A DNA stretch of 64,000 bases from the NCBI RefSeq assembly GCF_004803795.1, contig NZ_CP012543.1:682001-746000 (forward strand), read 5' to 3'. Of the stretch, positions 46,200-54,853 are shown piece by piece. The stretch is from Campylobacter rectus. GTDB lineage: Bacteria; Campylobacterota; Campylobacteria; Campylobacterales; Campylobacteraceae. The translations under genes were made by a program, and so were the position numbers. Numbering within the stretch: position 1 is the stretch's first letter; each line of letters starts with the position of its first letter. Under the pieces are notes generated by a model that was not told the origin of the DNA, did not search any database, and saw nothing but the letters and a program-made list of their open reading frames with translations.

Positions 46200-46550
46200 A
46201 ATTTAAAGCGGCTTGTTTTGTGAGCGCTTTAACGGAGCTAGTAAAAATCTAGTTAGGTGAACTATGTGTCCATTCTAAACTAAATTTTTACTTCTCTTGT
46301 GTTTTGCATTCGTAGTACTTAAAAAGCAATTCAAGTTCGATTAAAGCATAAATTTAGCATCTTTGCCCGCTTTTTTCACTCAAATTTTATGAAAATCGAT
46401 TTTAACCGAACGCCCCAATAAAGTAAATGTAAATTTTATAAAATTATAAAAATATATTGTTTCTAAATTACATATTAAGGAAATAATGTGTAATATCCTT
46501 ACATTAAAATATAAAAATAGATATTTTAACATATCATAAAAGGAGTCCAA
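46200..46550. other. Intergenic region between tandem receptors
   Basis: A possible terminator stem TTAAAGCG (46203-46210) / CGCTTTAA (46225-46232) follows the first receptor. The rest mirrors the leader of the first receptor (AAAAATATATT, then a dyad before AAAGGAG), so the promoter region was duplicated with the gene. Confidence 0.5.
46504..46529 (+). promoter_or_regulatory. Dyad TTAAAATAT-N8-ATATTTTAA upstream of the second tandem receptor
   Basis: A perfect 9-bp inverted repeat (46504-46512, 46521-46529) with an 8-nt spacer, 21 bases before ATG 46551, equivalent in sequence and place to the dyad before 44007. Confidence 0.6.
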
Positions 46551-48530
46551 ATGAAATTTAAAATTTCAGTCGCTGTATGTGCTGTTTTAGCGCTATTTGC
46601 AGCGCAGGCAAACGCAGCTGAAACGGTCAGGCTTCAAGCGGTCGAGGTAAATAGTATCGGTGACAACATCAGCGAAAGCGGTATTGATGAGGGAATCTTA
46701 AACAAAAAAGTCGCTAGTGGACCATTAGCAGATAAAAAAGTTTTTGATATGCCTTATCAGGTAAATACGATCTCTAAAGAAGTGCTCGACAATCAAGGCG
46801 TGCAGGCCTTCGACGAAGCGGTCAAGTATTTTCCGTCCGCGCAGCTTCAGTATAGAGGCGGCGGCGAGATGGGGCGCCCGCAAACTCGCGGTTTTCAAGG
46901 AAGCGTCGTAGGTAACGTGCTTTGGGATGGATTTTACGCAGTTTCTACGACAGCCATACCGATGACGATGTTTGAAAGCCTTCAGGTGCAAAACGGCCTT
47001 GCCGGTTCGCTTTACGGCGGACAAAGTCCCGCAGGTATCTTTAGCTACTCTCGCAAACGCCCTATGGCCGATTATAACGCTGTTTGGGGCGATTATATCT
47101 CAAGGGGAAATTTGGGTATCGGCCTAGATACTTCGGATAAATTTGAAAAAGTCGGCTACCGTGGAGTATTTTACTACACTGCAGGCGAAAGAGAGCCTAA
47201 ACACAGTCGCACCTCACGCCGTCTGGCTTCAGTGGCGCTTGATTTTTATCCGACCGATGATCTTACTTTCGAGACAAACTTCAGCTACTATAAGCACACT
47301 ATGGGCGGCTACTATAACAGCGCGCGCATAACTAGCAGAAACGGTATCGCCATGGGAAATATCCCGGACGTCTCGAGCGTGATCGCATCCATCGGTAAGG
47401 AAAGGTTTATGAGAACGATAACGGCTAGCGGTAAATTTAAATACGCGCCGACCGATGCTTGGTATTTCGAAGGTGGCTATCAGTGGCAAAAGGCCATCAG
47501 AAGCAGAAGTGGCGATAGCGTATTTACCGTACCTAGCGCATTTTTAAAGGCTCAAGCGGACTTTAACACCGGTAGCGTTAAGCATAACTTCGCCACCGCC
47601 TTAAACGGCTACAAATGGTCAAGCGGCAAAGGCAGATCGCTGCTAACCGATATGAAAAACATCTCTATCGTCGATGACATCGCCTTTGGCGAGAGCTGGA
47701 ACGTCATACTCTCGGCCTCAAATACTTGGTTTAAAAAAAATGGCTATAAAAAAGACGGTGTCAGCTGGGCCGGAAGCGTCGTATATAAGATAACGCCGGA
47801 TTTAAACGTCTATTTCACTTATGCCGACAGTTTGCAAGACGGCACTAGCAAATTTTACGACCCGTCCGTTTATCGGCCTACTCACCCGCTATATGGTCAA
47901 ACCATCAGTTTTAAGCCCTATAGAAGCGAGCAGTATGAGCTCGGCGTAAAGGCTCGAGTTGCGGAGTTTGACCTTAGTGCGGCGGTATTTCAGATCACTA
48001 GACCGACTTATTATGAGGTGGATGGGATATTTGGCGAACAAGGAGAGCAGAGAAATAGAGGTCTAGAGCTAACCAGCGGCGGCAAACTCACTTCAAATTT
48101 GAGCGCTTACGGCGGCGTGACATTCCTCGATCCTAAGATGAACAAGTCTGCAAAAAGCTCGGTTGAGGGTAAAACGATGATCGGAGAGCCAAAAGTGCAG
48201 GCTAACGTACTCTTTGACTTTGTCGTGCCAAATACCGAAAAACTCGCCTTTACGACAAATTTTCACTACACGGGCAAACGCTATGTGGATGAATTGAATA
48301 CAAAAAGCGTGGACGGCTACTTCACGATGGATCTGGGCGCTAGATACACGACTAAAGCGTGGCTAGGCAAGGAAACAACGATAAGATTTAATGTAAATAA
48401 CGTCTTTGATAAAAAATACTGGGTAGGTATGTTCCCTGGTTCGCTTGACGGAGAGGTCAAAAACTCAGGCACAAATTTGTTTAGGAGCTATGATAGAACG
48501 TTTATGCTATCGGCTCAAGTCAAATTTTAA
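46551..48530 (+). CDS. TonB-dependent receptor, tandem paralogue 2
   Basis: The 659-residue protein has a signal peptide (VCAVLALFAAQANA), a plug very similar to paralogue 1 (VEVNSIGDNISESGIDEG, GRPQTRGFQGSVVGNVLWDG, LAGSLYGGQSPAGIF) and a barrel ending SAQVKF. It is about 70 residues shorter, mostly in mid-barrel loops. ATG 46551 has AAAGGAG. A methyltransferase starts 15 bases after its stop, so the two are probably co-transcribed. Confidence 0.92.
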   Translation: MKFKISVAVCAVLALFAAQANAAETVRLQAVEVNSIGDNISESGIDEGILNKKVASGPLADKKVFDMPYQVNTISKEVLDNQGVQAFDEAVKYFPSAQLQYRGGGEMGRPQTRGFQGSVVGNVLWDGFYAVSTTAIPMTMFESLQVQNGLAGSLYGGQSPAGIFSYSRKRPMADYNAVWGDYISRGNLGIGLDTSDKFEKVGYRGVFYYTAGEREPKHSRTSRRLASVALDFYPTDDLTFETNFSYYKHTMGGYYNSARITSRNGIAMGNIPDVSSVIASIGKERFMRTITASGKFKYAPTDAWYFEGGYQWQKAIRSRSGDSVFTVPSAFLKAQADFNTGSVKHNFATALNGYKWSSGKGRSLLTDMKNISIVDDIAFGESWNVILSASNTWFKKNGYKKDGVSWAGSVVYKITPDLNVYFTYADSLQDGTSKFYDPSVYRPTHPLYGQTISFKPYRSEQYELGVKARVAEFDLSAAVFQITRPTYYEVDGIFGEQGEQRNRGLELTSGGKLTSNLSAYGGVTFLDPKMNKSAKSSVEGKTMIGEPKVQANVLFDFVVPNTEKLAFTTNFHYTGKRYVDELNTKSVDGYFTMDLGARYTTKAWLGKETTIRFNVNNVFDKKYWVGMFPGSLDGEVKNSGTNLFRSYDRTFMLSAQVKF

Positions 48531-48545
48531 AATTTTGGAGAGTCA

Positions 48546-49472
48546 ATGCAGGGGCTAGTGAATTGGAAAGTGCTTCGCGATCTTAAATTTGCGTCGCTAA
48601 TGAGGCGCTTGCCGCAAGAAAAGGGCGGCGATAAAAAAGCTAGGGGCGGCGGCGTAAACTGGGATGAAGTCGCCAATATGTACAACGAGATGACGCGTAT
48701 GGAGGCGCGCTCGACGGCGCAAGCGATATCGCTACTGCCGATTGGACCGGAAGATAGCGTGCTGGATGTGGGCTGCGGACCGGGCAGGCTGATCGTGCCT
48801 CTCGCAAAGATCGCTCGCAGCGTAACCGGCGTTGACGCATTCGCGCAGATGCTAAGCTTCGCCCGCCAAAACGCGCAAAACGCAGGGCTAAAAAATATAA
48901 AATTTTTGCAAAAAAGCTGGCTTGACGATGACGCGCTAGAGGCGATCGGCAAGCACGACGTCATCATCGCATCACGCTCGGTAGGGCTCGGCAATATCGA
49001 AAAGCTAAACAAAACCGCTAAAAAATACGTAGTTTTAATGTGTTTTTTTGAAAGTAGCCTGCGCGAAATTTGGCAGGGATTTTTGCAAGGCGTCGCGGAT
49101 GAGCAGCCGCAGGAGGCCGGCGAGAGCGAGCGGCGAGCTTGCGCGTCCGAGACTTGCGAGCGAAAGAGACGCGAAGAGGCGCGCGAAAACGATAGAATGT
49201 TCGGCTACAACGTGACCTTTAATATGCTCTACGACATGGGCGCAAACCCCAATGTGCATATCATGCAGGACATCTACGAAAAGGAGTTCGCAAGCCGCGA
49301 GGAGGCGTACGAGCATTTTAGATTTGCAGGTGAAATTCCTACTTCGAAGGAGAAAATTTACCGTGCAAACGTGGATAAATATTTGACGCAAACGGCGAGC
49401 GGGTGGAGGTTTGAAAGAAGGGCGAGGAGCTACGTAATGTGGTGGGACGTACGAGAAATTTCGCAAATTTAG
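48546..49472 (+). CDS. Class I SAM-dependent methyltransferase (receptor operon)
   Basis: The 308-residue protein has motif I VLDVGCGPGRL (72-82), a post-I Asp in VTGVDAFAQM and DVIIASRSVGLGN. It follows the second receptor by 15 bases with a GGAG site. Residues about 183-220 are a charged, Glu/Arg-rich insertion containing two Cys, unlike the methyltransferase at 41894, with which it otherwise shares layout. Position suggests it modifies a ligand released by, or made for, the receptor system. Substrate unknown. Confidence 0.85.
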   Translation: MQGLVNWKVLRDLKFASLMRRLPQEKGGDKKARGGGVNWDEVANMYNEMTRMEARSTAQAISLLPIGPEDSVLDVGCGPGRLIVPLAKIARSVTGVDAFAQMLSFARQNAQNAGLKNIKFLQKSWLDDDALEAIGKHDVIIASRSVGLGNIEKLNKTAKKYVVLMCFFESSLREIWQGFLQGVADEQPQEAGESERRACASETCERKRREEARENDRMFGYNVTFNMLYDMGANPNVHIMQDIYEKEFASREEAYEHFRFAGEIPTSKEKIYRANVDKYLTQTASGWRFERRARSYVMWWDVREISQI

Positions 49473-49492
49473 GCGGCTTGTCTTTTTCCTTT

Positions 49493-50030
49493 ATACTTCG
49501 CTTTGCTTCGTTGCATTCGCAACTGCAAGCAGAAGGAAATTTCGCCGAGGCTCGGTTACATACTATATGTATGCGCCCTCGCTCGGCTCATTTCCGCCTC
49601 GCTCCCCCCCCCTCGTAGCGAAGTTTAGCTTCACTGCGTTCGCTACTGCAAGCAGAGCGTTACGAGCGCTTGTGCGAAGTAAAAAGAAAAATACTTCGCC
49701 TTATCGTTTTACATTCAAATTTAGGGGTCAAATTTGCAAAATTCGGTTTCAAATTTTACGCACCGAGACCCGCACGTTGAAAATGCAAATTTAACCTGCA
49801 CGCAGTGCAGCAACCGCTCACGTGCAATGGGGTTGGAGAGGGCATAGGAGAGGGTCTGCCTTTAGCAGCTCTCAAAGAGAGTGCGTCTTAACAGTAGCAA
49901 ACGAAGTGCAGCTAAGCACAAGGCGAGTGCATAGCACGACGCAAAGAAAAGGGCGCTCTACTTAGTTTCGCTACGTTCGCTACTGTCGCTTTGCTCTGCT
50001 AAAGCAGCTTGCAAGCAAGAAGAGGCCGAA
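49493..50030 (+). repeat. Dispersed mosaic repeat, copy 3
   Basis: Blocks in order include TAGCTTCACTGCGTTCGCTACT (49625-49646), CTTCGCCTTATCGTTTTACA, ACGCACCGAGACCCGCACGT, CACGTGCAATGGGGTTGG, AGTGCATAGCACGACGCAAAG, and GGGCGCTCTACTTAGTTTCGCTACGTTCGC. The second half matches copy 4 block for block. Confidence 0.65.
49604..49612. repeat. Poly-C tract (C9) inside repeat copy 3
   Basis: Nine consecutive C residues between GCT and TCGTAG. Long enough for slippage, but no convincing gene reads through it. Confidence 0.5.
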
Positions 50031-50287
50031 CTGCAGAGCAGAACATAATTTAAGCCCCCAACATAAAAACAAATAGCGTAAAATTTTACGGTCAAATTTT
50101 AGCATTCTCGCCGTGTGGGTCCGGATGCTAAAATTTAACCGGTAAAATTTGAGGCATTTTAAACGCTTGTGTAAATTTGACGAAATCGTCATTTTAAACA
50201 TCCCCGTAAATCGGTAAAATTTACAGTGGTGAATGCCAAAATAAATTTAACAAAATCGGATTTAAAACCAAACAAAAGAGGAAAGCA

Positions 50288-51298
50288 TTGAGCAACTCAA
50301 AAATCATAATTCTACTAGCCGTAGCGGTCGCGCTCGCGGCATTTGCGGCGCTTGGCGTAGGGCGTTTCGAGCTTAGCTATGTGCAGATTTTGGCGCATTT
50401 TAAGGCGGCAATCTCTGGCGAGCAACCAAGCGAGCCGCAAAGCTACGCTGTACTGATGCTTATCCGCCTGCCGCGCGTGCTCTTTGCAGTGCTCGTTGGC
50501 GCCGCGCTTGCGAGCTCGGGCGCGGTGTATCAGGGGCTCTTTCGCAACCCTCTGGTCTCGCCTGATATCCTTGGCGTCAGTAGCGGCTCATCGGTCGGAG
50601 CCAGCATCGCTATCATCTTAAATTTTAATTATATCGGCGTGCAGTTAAGCGCGTTTGGCTTTGGGCTTGCGGCGGTGTTCGCGGTCGTTTTTATCAGCGG
50701 CGTGATAGCAAAGGGGCGCATAAATTTGCTCGTGATGGTGCTAACGGGCATCGTCATCTCATCGCTTTTCGGCGCCGTGAGCTCGCTGATGAAATTTCTA
50801 GCCGATAGCGAGGATAAGCTGCCCGAGATCACCTTTTGGCTGATGGGCAGCCTCGCTCGCACTGGCGGGTATCAAAATTTAGCCGTCCTGCTTGCAGTCG
50901 TCGCTATCTCGCTGGTGCCGCTATTTATGCTGCGCTACAAGCTAAACGCGCTTAGCTTTGGCGAAGAGGAAGCCCGCGCGATGGGGCTAAATGTCAAAAT
51001 TTATAATATCATCATCATCGCTGCATCTACGCTGCTGACCGCCACGTGCGTGTCCTTTTGCGGTATCGTAGGCTGGATAGGGCTTGTCATCCCGCACATC
51101 GTGCGCTTTGCCGTGGGGGCGAATTTTACTACGCTCTTGCCCGCCTCGATGCTTAGCGGCGCGCTGTTTTTGCTCATCGTCGATACCGCCGCGCGCAGCA
51201 TAATGGCGAGCGAAATACCGCTGGGCGTCATCACCTCTCTCATCGGCGCGCCGGTGTTCGTGTATCTGCTCTATAAGAGCAAAAGGGGCTTTTCGTGA
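50288..51298 (+). CDS. BtuC/FecCD-type ABC permease (MolB-like position)
   Basis: The 336-residue protein starts at TTG 50288 with AGAGGAAA and has about ten membrane helices. Family runs are LIRLPRVLFAVLVGAALASSG, NPLVSPDILGVSSGSSVGAS and GIVGWIGLVIPHIVRF. Its stop overlaps the ATPase GTG by 4 bp. The fold family imports iron chelates, heme, cobalamin and, in the case of Haemophilus MolBC, molybdate/tungstate. Location between the tandem receptors and mop makes molybdate or tungstate a serious candidate, though sequence alone cannot decide. Confidence 0.92.
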   Translation: MSNSKIIILLAVAVALAAFAALGVGRFELSYVQILAHFKAAISGEQPSEPQSYAVLMLIRLPRVLFAVLVGAALASSGAVYQGLFRNPLVSPDILGVSSGSSVGASIAIILNFNYIGVQLSAFGFGLAAVFAVVFISGVIAKGRINLLVMVLTGIVISSLFGAVSSLMKFLADSEDKLPEITFWLMGSLARTGGYQNLAVLLAVVAISLVPLFMLRYKLNALSFGEEEARAMGLNVKIYNIIIIAASTLLTATCVSFCGIVGWIGLVIPHIVRFAVGANFTTLLPASMLSGALFLLIVDTAARSIMASEIPLGVITSLIGAPVFVYLLYKSKRGFS

Positions 51299-52071
51299 GA
51301 CTTGAGATCAAGAATTTAAGCTGCGGTTACAATGATCGCACCGTGATAGAAAATTTTAACGCTAGCCTCGCGGACGGCGACGTATTTTGCCTACTCGGTA
51401 GCAACGGCGTGGGCAAAACGACGACGTTTAAGACGATTTTGGGTTTTTTAAAGCCTCTTGGCGGCGAAATTTTAGCGGACGGCGAAAACGTGCTAGCTAT
51501 GAGCGACAAACAGCGCGCGCAACTCATCAGCTATGTGCCGCAAGCGCACGTGCCGCCCTTTGCCTTTAGCGTGTTTGACGTCGTGATGATGAGTGCAAAC
51601 GCGCGGCTTGGAATGTTTGAGCGACCGAGCAAGGAGGACGAGGGCGTAGCTTTGGGCGCGCTTGAAACGTTAAAAATGGGTGATTTTAAGGATAAAATTT
51701 ACACCGATCTAAGCGGCGGCGAGCGGCAAATGGTGCTGATCGCGCGAGCTTTGGCGCAGCGCTCGAAGGTCATCTTGCTTGACGAGCCCACGGCCAATCT
51801 AGACTTTGGTAATCAAATGCGCGTCCTGCGCCAGATAAAGGAGCTTGCCGCGCACGGATACATCGTCGTGATGACCTCGCATCAGCCCGAGCAGGTCTTT
51901 TATGTAGGTGCGAAAGTTGCGATGCTGGGGCGCGATAAGAGCTACATCTACGGCGCGGCAAAAGATGTGGTTACGAGCGAAAATCTGCGCGAGATCTACG
52001 GGACGGATATAAGGGTGGTGAGAAACGAGATAGAGGGGGAGGAGCATTATTCCTGCGTCGCTATATTGTGA
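51295..52071 (+). CDS. ABC importer ATPase (MolC/FecE type)
   Basis: The 258-residue ATPase starts at GTG 51295, overlapping the permease. Walker A is GSNGVGKTT, the signature LSGGERQMVLIARAL, Walker B LLDEPTANLDF, and the switch His lies in MTSHQPEQ. It is clearly homologous to the ATPase at 36520 (both have NQ(M/I) after FG, and a VPQ(A/T)HxPxxxxSVFDV run), so the two importers are sister systems. A dispersed repeat copy separates it from its probable binding protein gene at 52777. Confidence 0.92.
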   Translation: MRLEIKNLSCGYNDRTVIENFNASLADGDVFCLLGSNGVGKTTTFKTILGFLKPLGGEILADGENVLAMSDKQRAQLISYVPQAHVPPFAFSVFDVVMMSANARLGMFERPSKEDEGVALGALETLKMGDFKDKIYTDLSGGERQMVLIARALAQRSKVILLDEPTANLDFGNQMRVLRQIKELAAHGYIVVMTSHQPEQVFYVGAKVAMLGRDKSYIYGAAKDVVTSENLREIYGTDIRVVRNEIEGEEHYSCVAIL

Positions 52072-52776
52072 CTTTATAGATTGAGACGGCTTGTCTTTTT
52101 AAAAAATGGCTCGTCTCGCGAGCGCTTTTAAATGATTTCGTAAATTTCGCCCTGCGATAGGCTATATGCCTTATCTTGGGACGAAATTTACTTCAAAACA
52201 TTTAAAATCATCTCGCGATACTTCGCCTTATCGTTTTGCGTTCAAATTTGAAGGCGAATTTGCAAATTTTATACGTTGAGATACACATCTTGAAAACGTT
52301 AAATTTGACGAGATTAAATTTGCAAATTTAGGCGTGATAGGGCCAATAAATTTAAACTTGCGCGCAGCAACCTCTAACGTGCAGTGGGGTAGGTGGGGGT
52401 TTCTGCTTCGCAAGCTCGCAGCTGCAAGCAGACGGGGGCGGGTCTGCTTCTGGCAGTTGCGAGTGCGTAGCACGACGCAAAGGAAGGCGACGCTCTACTT
52501 TAGCTTCACTACGTTCGCTACCGTCGCCCTACGGGTTTGAGACCGCTTCGCTCGTAGCTGTAAACAGAGCGTAAGTAGGTCTGCTCTGCTTCGCATTCTG
52601 CTCGCAGCTTTTCAAGAAGCAGTTACGAGCCGCAGGCGAAGTAAAGCTCCTTTTACCCCCAAGAAAGGAATTTCAAAAGATGGAATTTGCCGAGTAGTCG
52701 TTTTGTGCGAGTAAAATTTTAAAATTTCATAAAGCGCTAAAATTTACGATAAATTTAGAAAAACAAAGGAGCGAAA
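52072..52776. other. Gene-free stretch with dispersed repeat inside the third importer cluster
   Basis: About 705 bp between the ATPase and binding protein genes, mostly occupied by repeat copy 4 (52205-52640). The final 100 bases are AT-rich and carry the start signals of the binding protein. No gene is seen. Confidence 0.5.
52205..52640 (+). repeat. Dispersed mosaic repeat, copy 4
   Basis: Blocks in order: CTTCGCCTTATCGTTTTGCG, a run like GAGATACACATCTTGAAAACG, ACGTGCAGTGGGGTAGG, GAGTGCGTAGCACGACGCAAAG, GGCGACGCTCTACTTTAGC, TAGCTTCACTACGTTCGCTACC (52501-52522), CGTCGCCCTACGGG and GAGACCGCTTCGCTCG. It is the reverse-orientation match to copy 1 and a near full match to copy 3. Confidence 0.65.
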
Positions 52777-53784
52777 ATGTTTAAAAAAATTCTATTTTTG
52801 GCCGCGATGGCGGTTATTTTGCAGGCTAGGGTCGTGCTTGATAGCGACGGCAAGGAGGTTCAGGTTCCGGATGTCATAGAGCGAGCTACGCCGATGATCG
52901 GGGCGTTCGTGCAGGTTAGCGCGATGCTGGGTAACGAAGATCGTATCATCTCAGGCGCGACGAGGCTGCCGCCGTTGATGGAGAAAATTTTCCCAAAAAT
53001 CCGCACGAGCGGCAATCAAAGCGGTATACTGGGTAGCAGCGTCGAGACTCTCATCGCCTCAAAAACGCAGGTGGTGTTCGGTCCCGTGGGGATGATGTTT
53101 GACGAAAACGCCAAAAAGCAGCTAGAGGCCGCAAGCATCGCGGTCGTGAAGGTTGATAAGATGTCAAACGTGAAGGAGATTCAGGATAGCTTTAGCAAGA
53201 TCGCGCAGATCTGGGGCGGGCAGAGCGTGCAGCGCGCAAAAGAATTTAACGCGTATTTCGACGAAAACGTGAAATTCGCAAGCGAACGCACGGCAAAGAT
53301 CGAGCCTAAAAAGCGCGTTTTGGTGCTAAATTTCAACTCCGGAAATTTTAGTACCATCAGCAGCTCGGACATCGGCGCGGAGTATATAAAAATCGCCGGC
53401 GGGATAAATTTGAGCTCAGAGATCAGCAAAGAGGATTTTAAAATTTCAAAGGCGCTAAACGAAGAGCAAGTTATCATTTTTAACCCAGATGTGATAATCA
53501 CAAACTCGCGTTCCAGCAAGGAGCAAATCGCTAAAAATCCGTCATTTACGCAGTTAAAAGCGGTACGGCAGGGGCAAATTTTCGTCGTGCCTAGCGGCGT
53601 GTATCTATGGAGTGTGCGCAGCGCCGAAGGCGCGCTATATCCGTTGTGGCTGGCAAAAGTCCTATATCCTGAAAATTTTACCGAGTTAAATTTAGAAGAC
53701 GAGGTAAAGAAATTTTATCTCAAATTTTACCGCTACGAACTAAGCGATGAAGAGCTGAGAGGGATACTAAATCCCGGGCTTTAA
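52777..53784 (+). CDS. Periplasmic binding protein of the third importer (MolA/CeuE-like)
   Basis: The 335-residue protein has a signal peptide (ILFLAAMAVILQA), then the class III fold: ERATPMIGAFVQVSAMLG, VETLIASKTQVVFGP and, near the C-terminus, VPSGVYLWSVRSAEGALYPLWLAKVLYP followed by KFYRYELSDEE. This C-terminal pattern is shared by binding proteins that serve metal-chelate and MolBC-type importers. ATG 52777 has AAAGGAG. The permease and ATPase lie upstream beyond a repeat element; mop lies just downstream on the other strand. Ligand unproven. Confidence 0.87.
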   Translation: MFKKILFLAAMAVILQARVVLDSDGKEVQVPDVIERATPMIGAFVQVSAMLGNEDRIISGATRLPPLMEKIFPKIRTSGNQSGILGSSVETLIASKTQVVFGPVGMMFDENAKKQLEAASIAVVKVDKMSNVKEIQDSFSKIAQIWGGQSVQRAKEFNAYFDENVKFASERTAKIEPKKRVLVLNFNSGNFSTISSSDIGAEYIKIAGGINLSSEISKEDFKISKALNEEQVIIFNPDVIITNSRSSKEQIAKNPSFTQLKAVRQGQIFVVPSGVYLWSVRSAEGALYPLWLAKVLYPENFTELNLEDEVKKFYLKFYRYELSDEELRGILNPGL

Positions 53785-53927
53785 CGCCTTTACGAGTGAT
53801 AGCTTGCGTTTGCAGATGCCAAACGTGCTTGTGACGCGGATAGCGGATTAAATTACGGCTTTAACTTTTTGCTTTAGTTAAAAGAGTCGTTTCGCCAAGT
53901 ATGCCTTCAAATAAGCAAAAATAGACA

Positions 53928-53958
53928 AAGCCCGCCAGCTAAAAGAGCAAGCAGGCTT
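53928..53958 (-). terminator. mop terminator
   Basis: On the minus strand AAGCCTGC (53958-53951) pairs with GCGGGCTT (53935-53928) with one G-U pair and is followed by TGTCTATTTTTG. It lies 10 bases after the mop stop and is copied, with mop's end, at 43453-43576. Confidence 0.65.
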
Positions 53959-53968
53959 ACTTATCAAA

Positions 53969-54388
53969 TCACGCCCCGACGATGATTTGAGTAGCTTTGA
54001 TGATAGCCGTTACTTCATCGCCTGCTTTTAAAGATAGGTTTTTAGCGGATTCGTTGGTAACGATAGCGCTTAGCTTATCTCCGCCGGCTATCTCTATATC
54101 TACTTCAGCGTTTACCGCACCTTCTACTACTCTTACCACCTTACCTTTTAGTTGGTTGGTAGCGCTTAACTTTAGTTTGTCTTCGCCCTTGGCTACTATG
54201 ATAGAAGAAGCTTTAAATAGATAAACCACCTTCTTACCTACCGCTAACTCCAAAGCCTTTTGGCTATCTACGGTTACGGTCGCTTTTACCGTCTCTCCGC
54301 CTTGTAGCTTTGCTACGATGAGCGAATTTACCGCTCCTTCTCTTACCTCCGTGATTTGAGCTTGTAGTTGATTTCTTGCGCTAAACAT
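53969..54388 (-). CDS. mop: Mop-type molybdate/molybdopterin-binding protein with two TOBE domains
   Basis: The 139-residue soluble protein is two tandem Mop/TOBE units: residues 1-70 (SARNQLQAQITEVREGAVNSLIV...KASSIIVAKG) and 71-139 (SATNQLKGKVVRVVEGAVNAEVDI...KATQIIVGA). Such di-Mop proteins assemble into rings or trimers that store or buffer molybdate/tungstate in the cytoplasm. ATG 54388 follows AAGGAG. It is divergent from fdhD, sharing a 465-bp regulatory region, and its 3' end is duplicated at 43453-43576. Confidence 0.93.
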   Translation of the reverse strand: MFSARNQLQAQITEVREGAVNSLIVAKLQGGETVKATVTVDSQKALELAVGKKVVYLFKASSIIVAKGEDKLKLSATNQLKGKVVRVVEGAVNAEVDIEIAGGDKLSAIVTNESAKNLSLKAGDEVTAIIKATQIIVGA

Positions 54389-54853
54389 TGCGTCTCCTTG
54401 TAAATAAATTTGATTTCGTATTAAAATCTTGACGAAATAGTAACGACTTAAACTTCGGCGAAACTTAAAATGAATATATGCAAAAATTTAACTTTATCAC
54501 TGAAAACGCATACATTAACGATTATCGGAATTTTAGGTATTTTGATAAATGAAGTAGAAAAATTTAATTTCGTAATTTTGAATTTGGGGTAGATGGGTTT
54601 TGGGTTAAATTTGAAAAGGGGTGGGAGGGAATGTAAAATTTGATGAGGTATGCCTGCGTAATATTATAGCGACAGCCCAAAAAACTATCTTTAAGATATA
54701 TGCTAAATTTGCATATATAAATCATCATAAAATACCGATTAAAACGTGGTAAAAAGCATTTAAGTTTTTGCTTGATTTAAGCAAGAATTCACTACAATCA
54801 AATCTTAAATTTAGATTTTCAAGCTATCATTTTGCAAAAATTTAAGGAAAATC
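54389..54853. other. Divergent regulatory region between mop and fdhD
   Basis: No gene. It contains the perfect dyad at 54696-54718 (listed) and a lone half-site ATATGC at 54476-54481 nearer mop. AT-rich stretches suggest promoters in both directions; none is clear enough to place. Confidence 0.45.
54696..54718. promoter_or_regulatory. Dyad ATATATGC-N7-GCATATAT upstream of fdhD
   Basis: A perfect 8-bp inverted repeat with spacer TAAATTT lies 136 bases before fdhD. The core ATATGC-N7-GCATAT recurs exactly upstream of the fdh operon (61513-61531), with one mismatch at 61463-61481 and two at 59559-59577 between tupA and tupB. It is probably the operator of a molybdenum/tungsten or formate regulator. 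Confidence 0.65.

Larger units (their letters stand above)
49473..50287. other. Gene-free stretch with dispersed repeat before the third importer
   Basis: About 815 bp without an intact gene. 49493-50030 carries the mosaic repeat, and 49604-49612 is a run of nine C. The last 200 bases are AAATTT-rich and contain the importer promoter, which I could not define. Confidence 0.5.
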
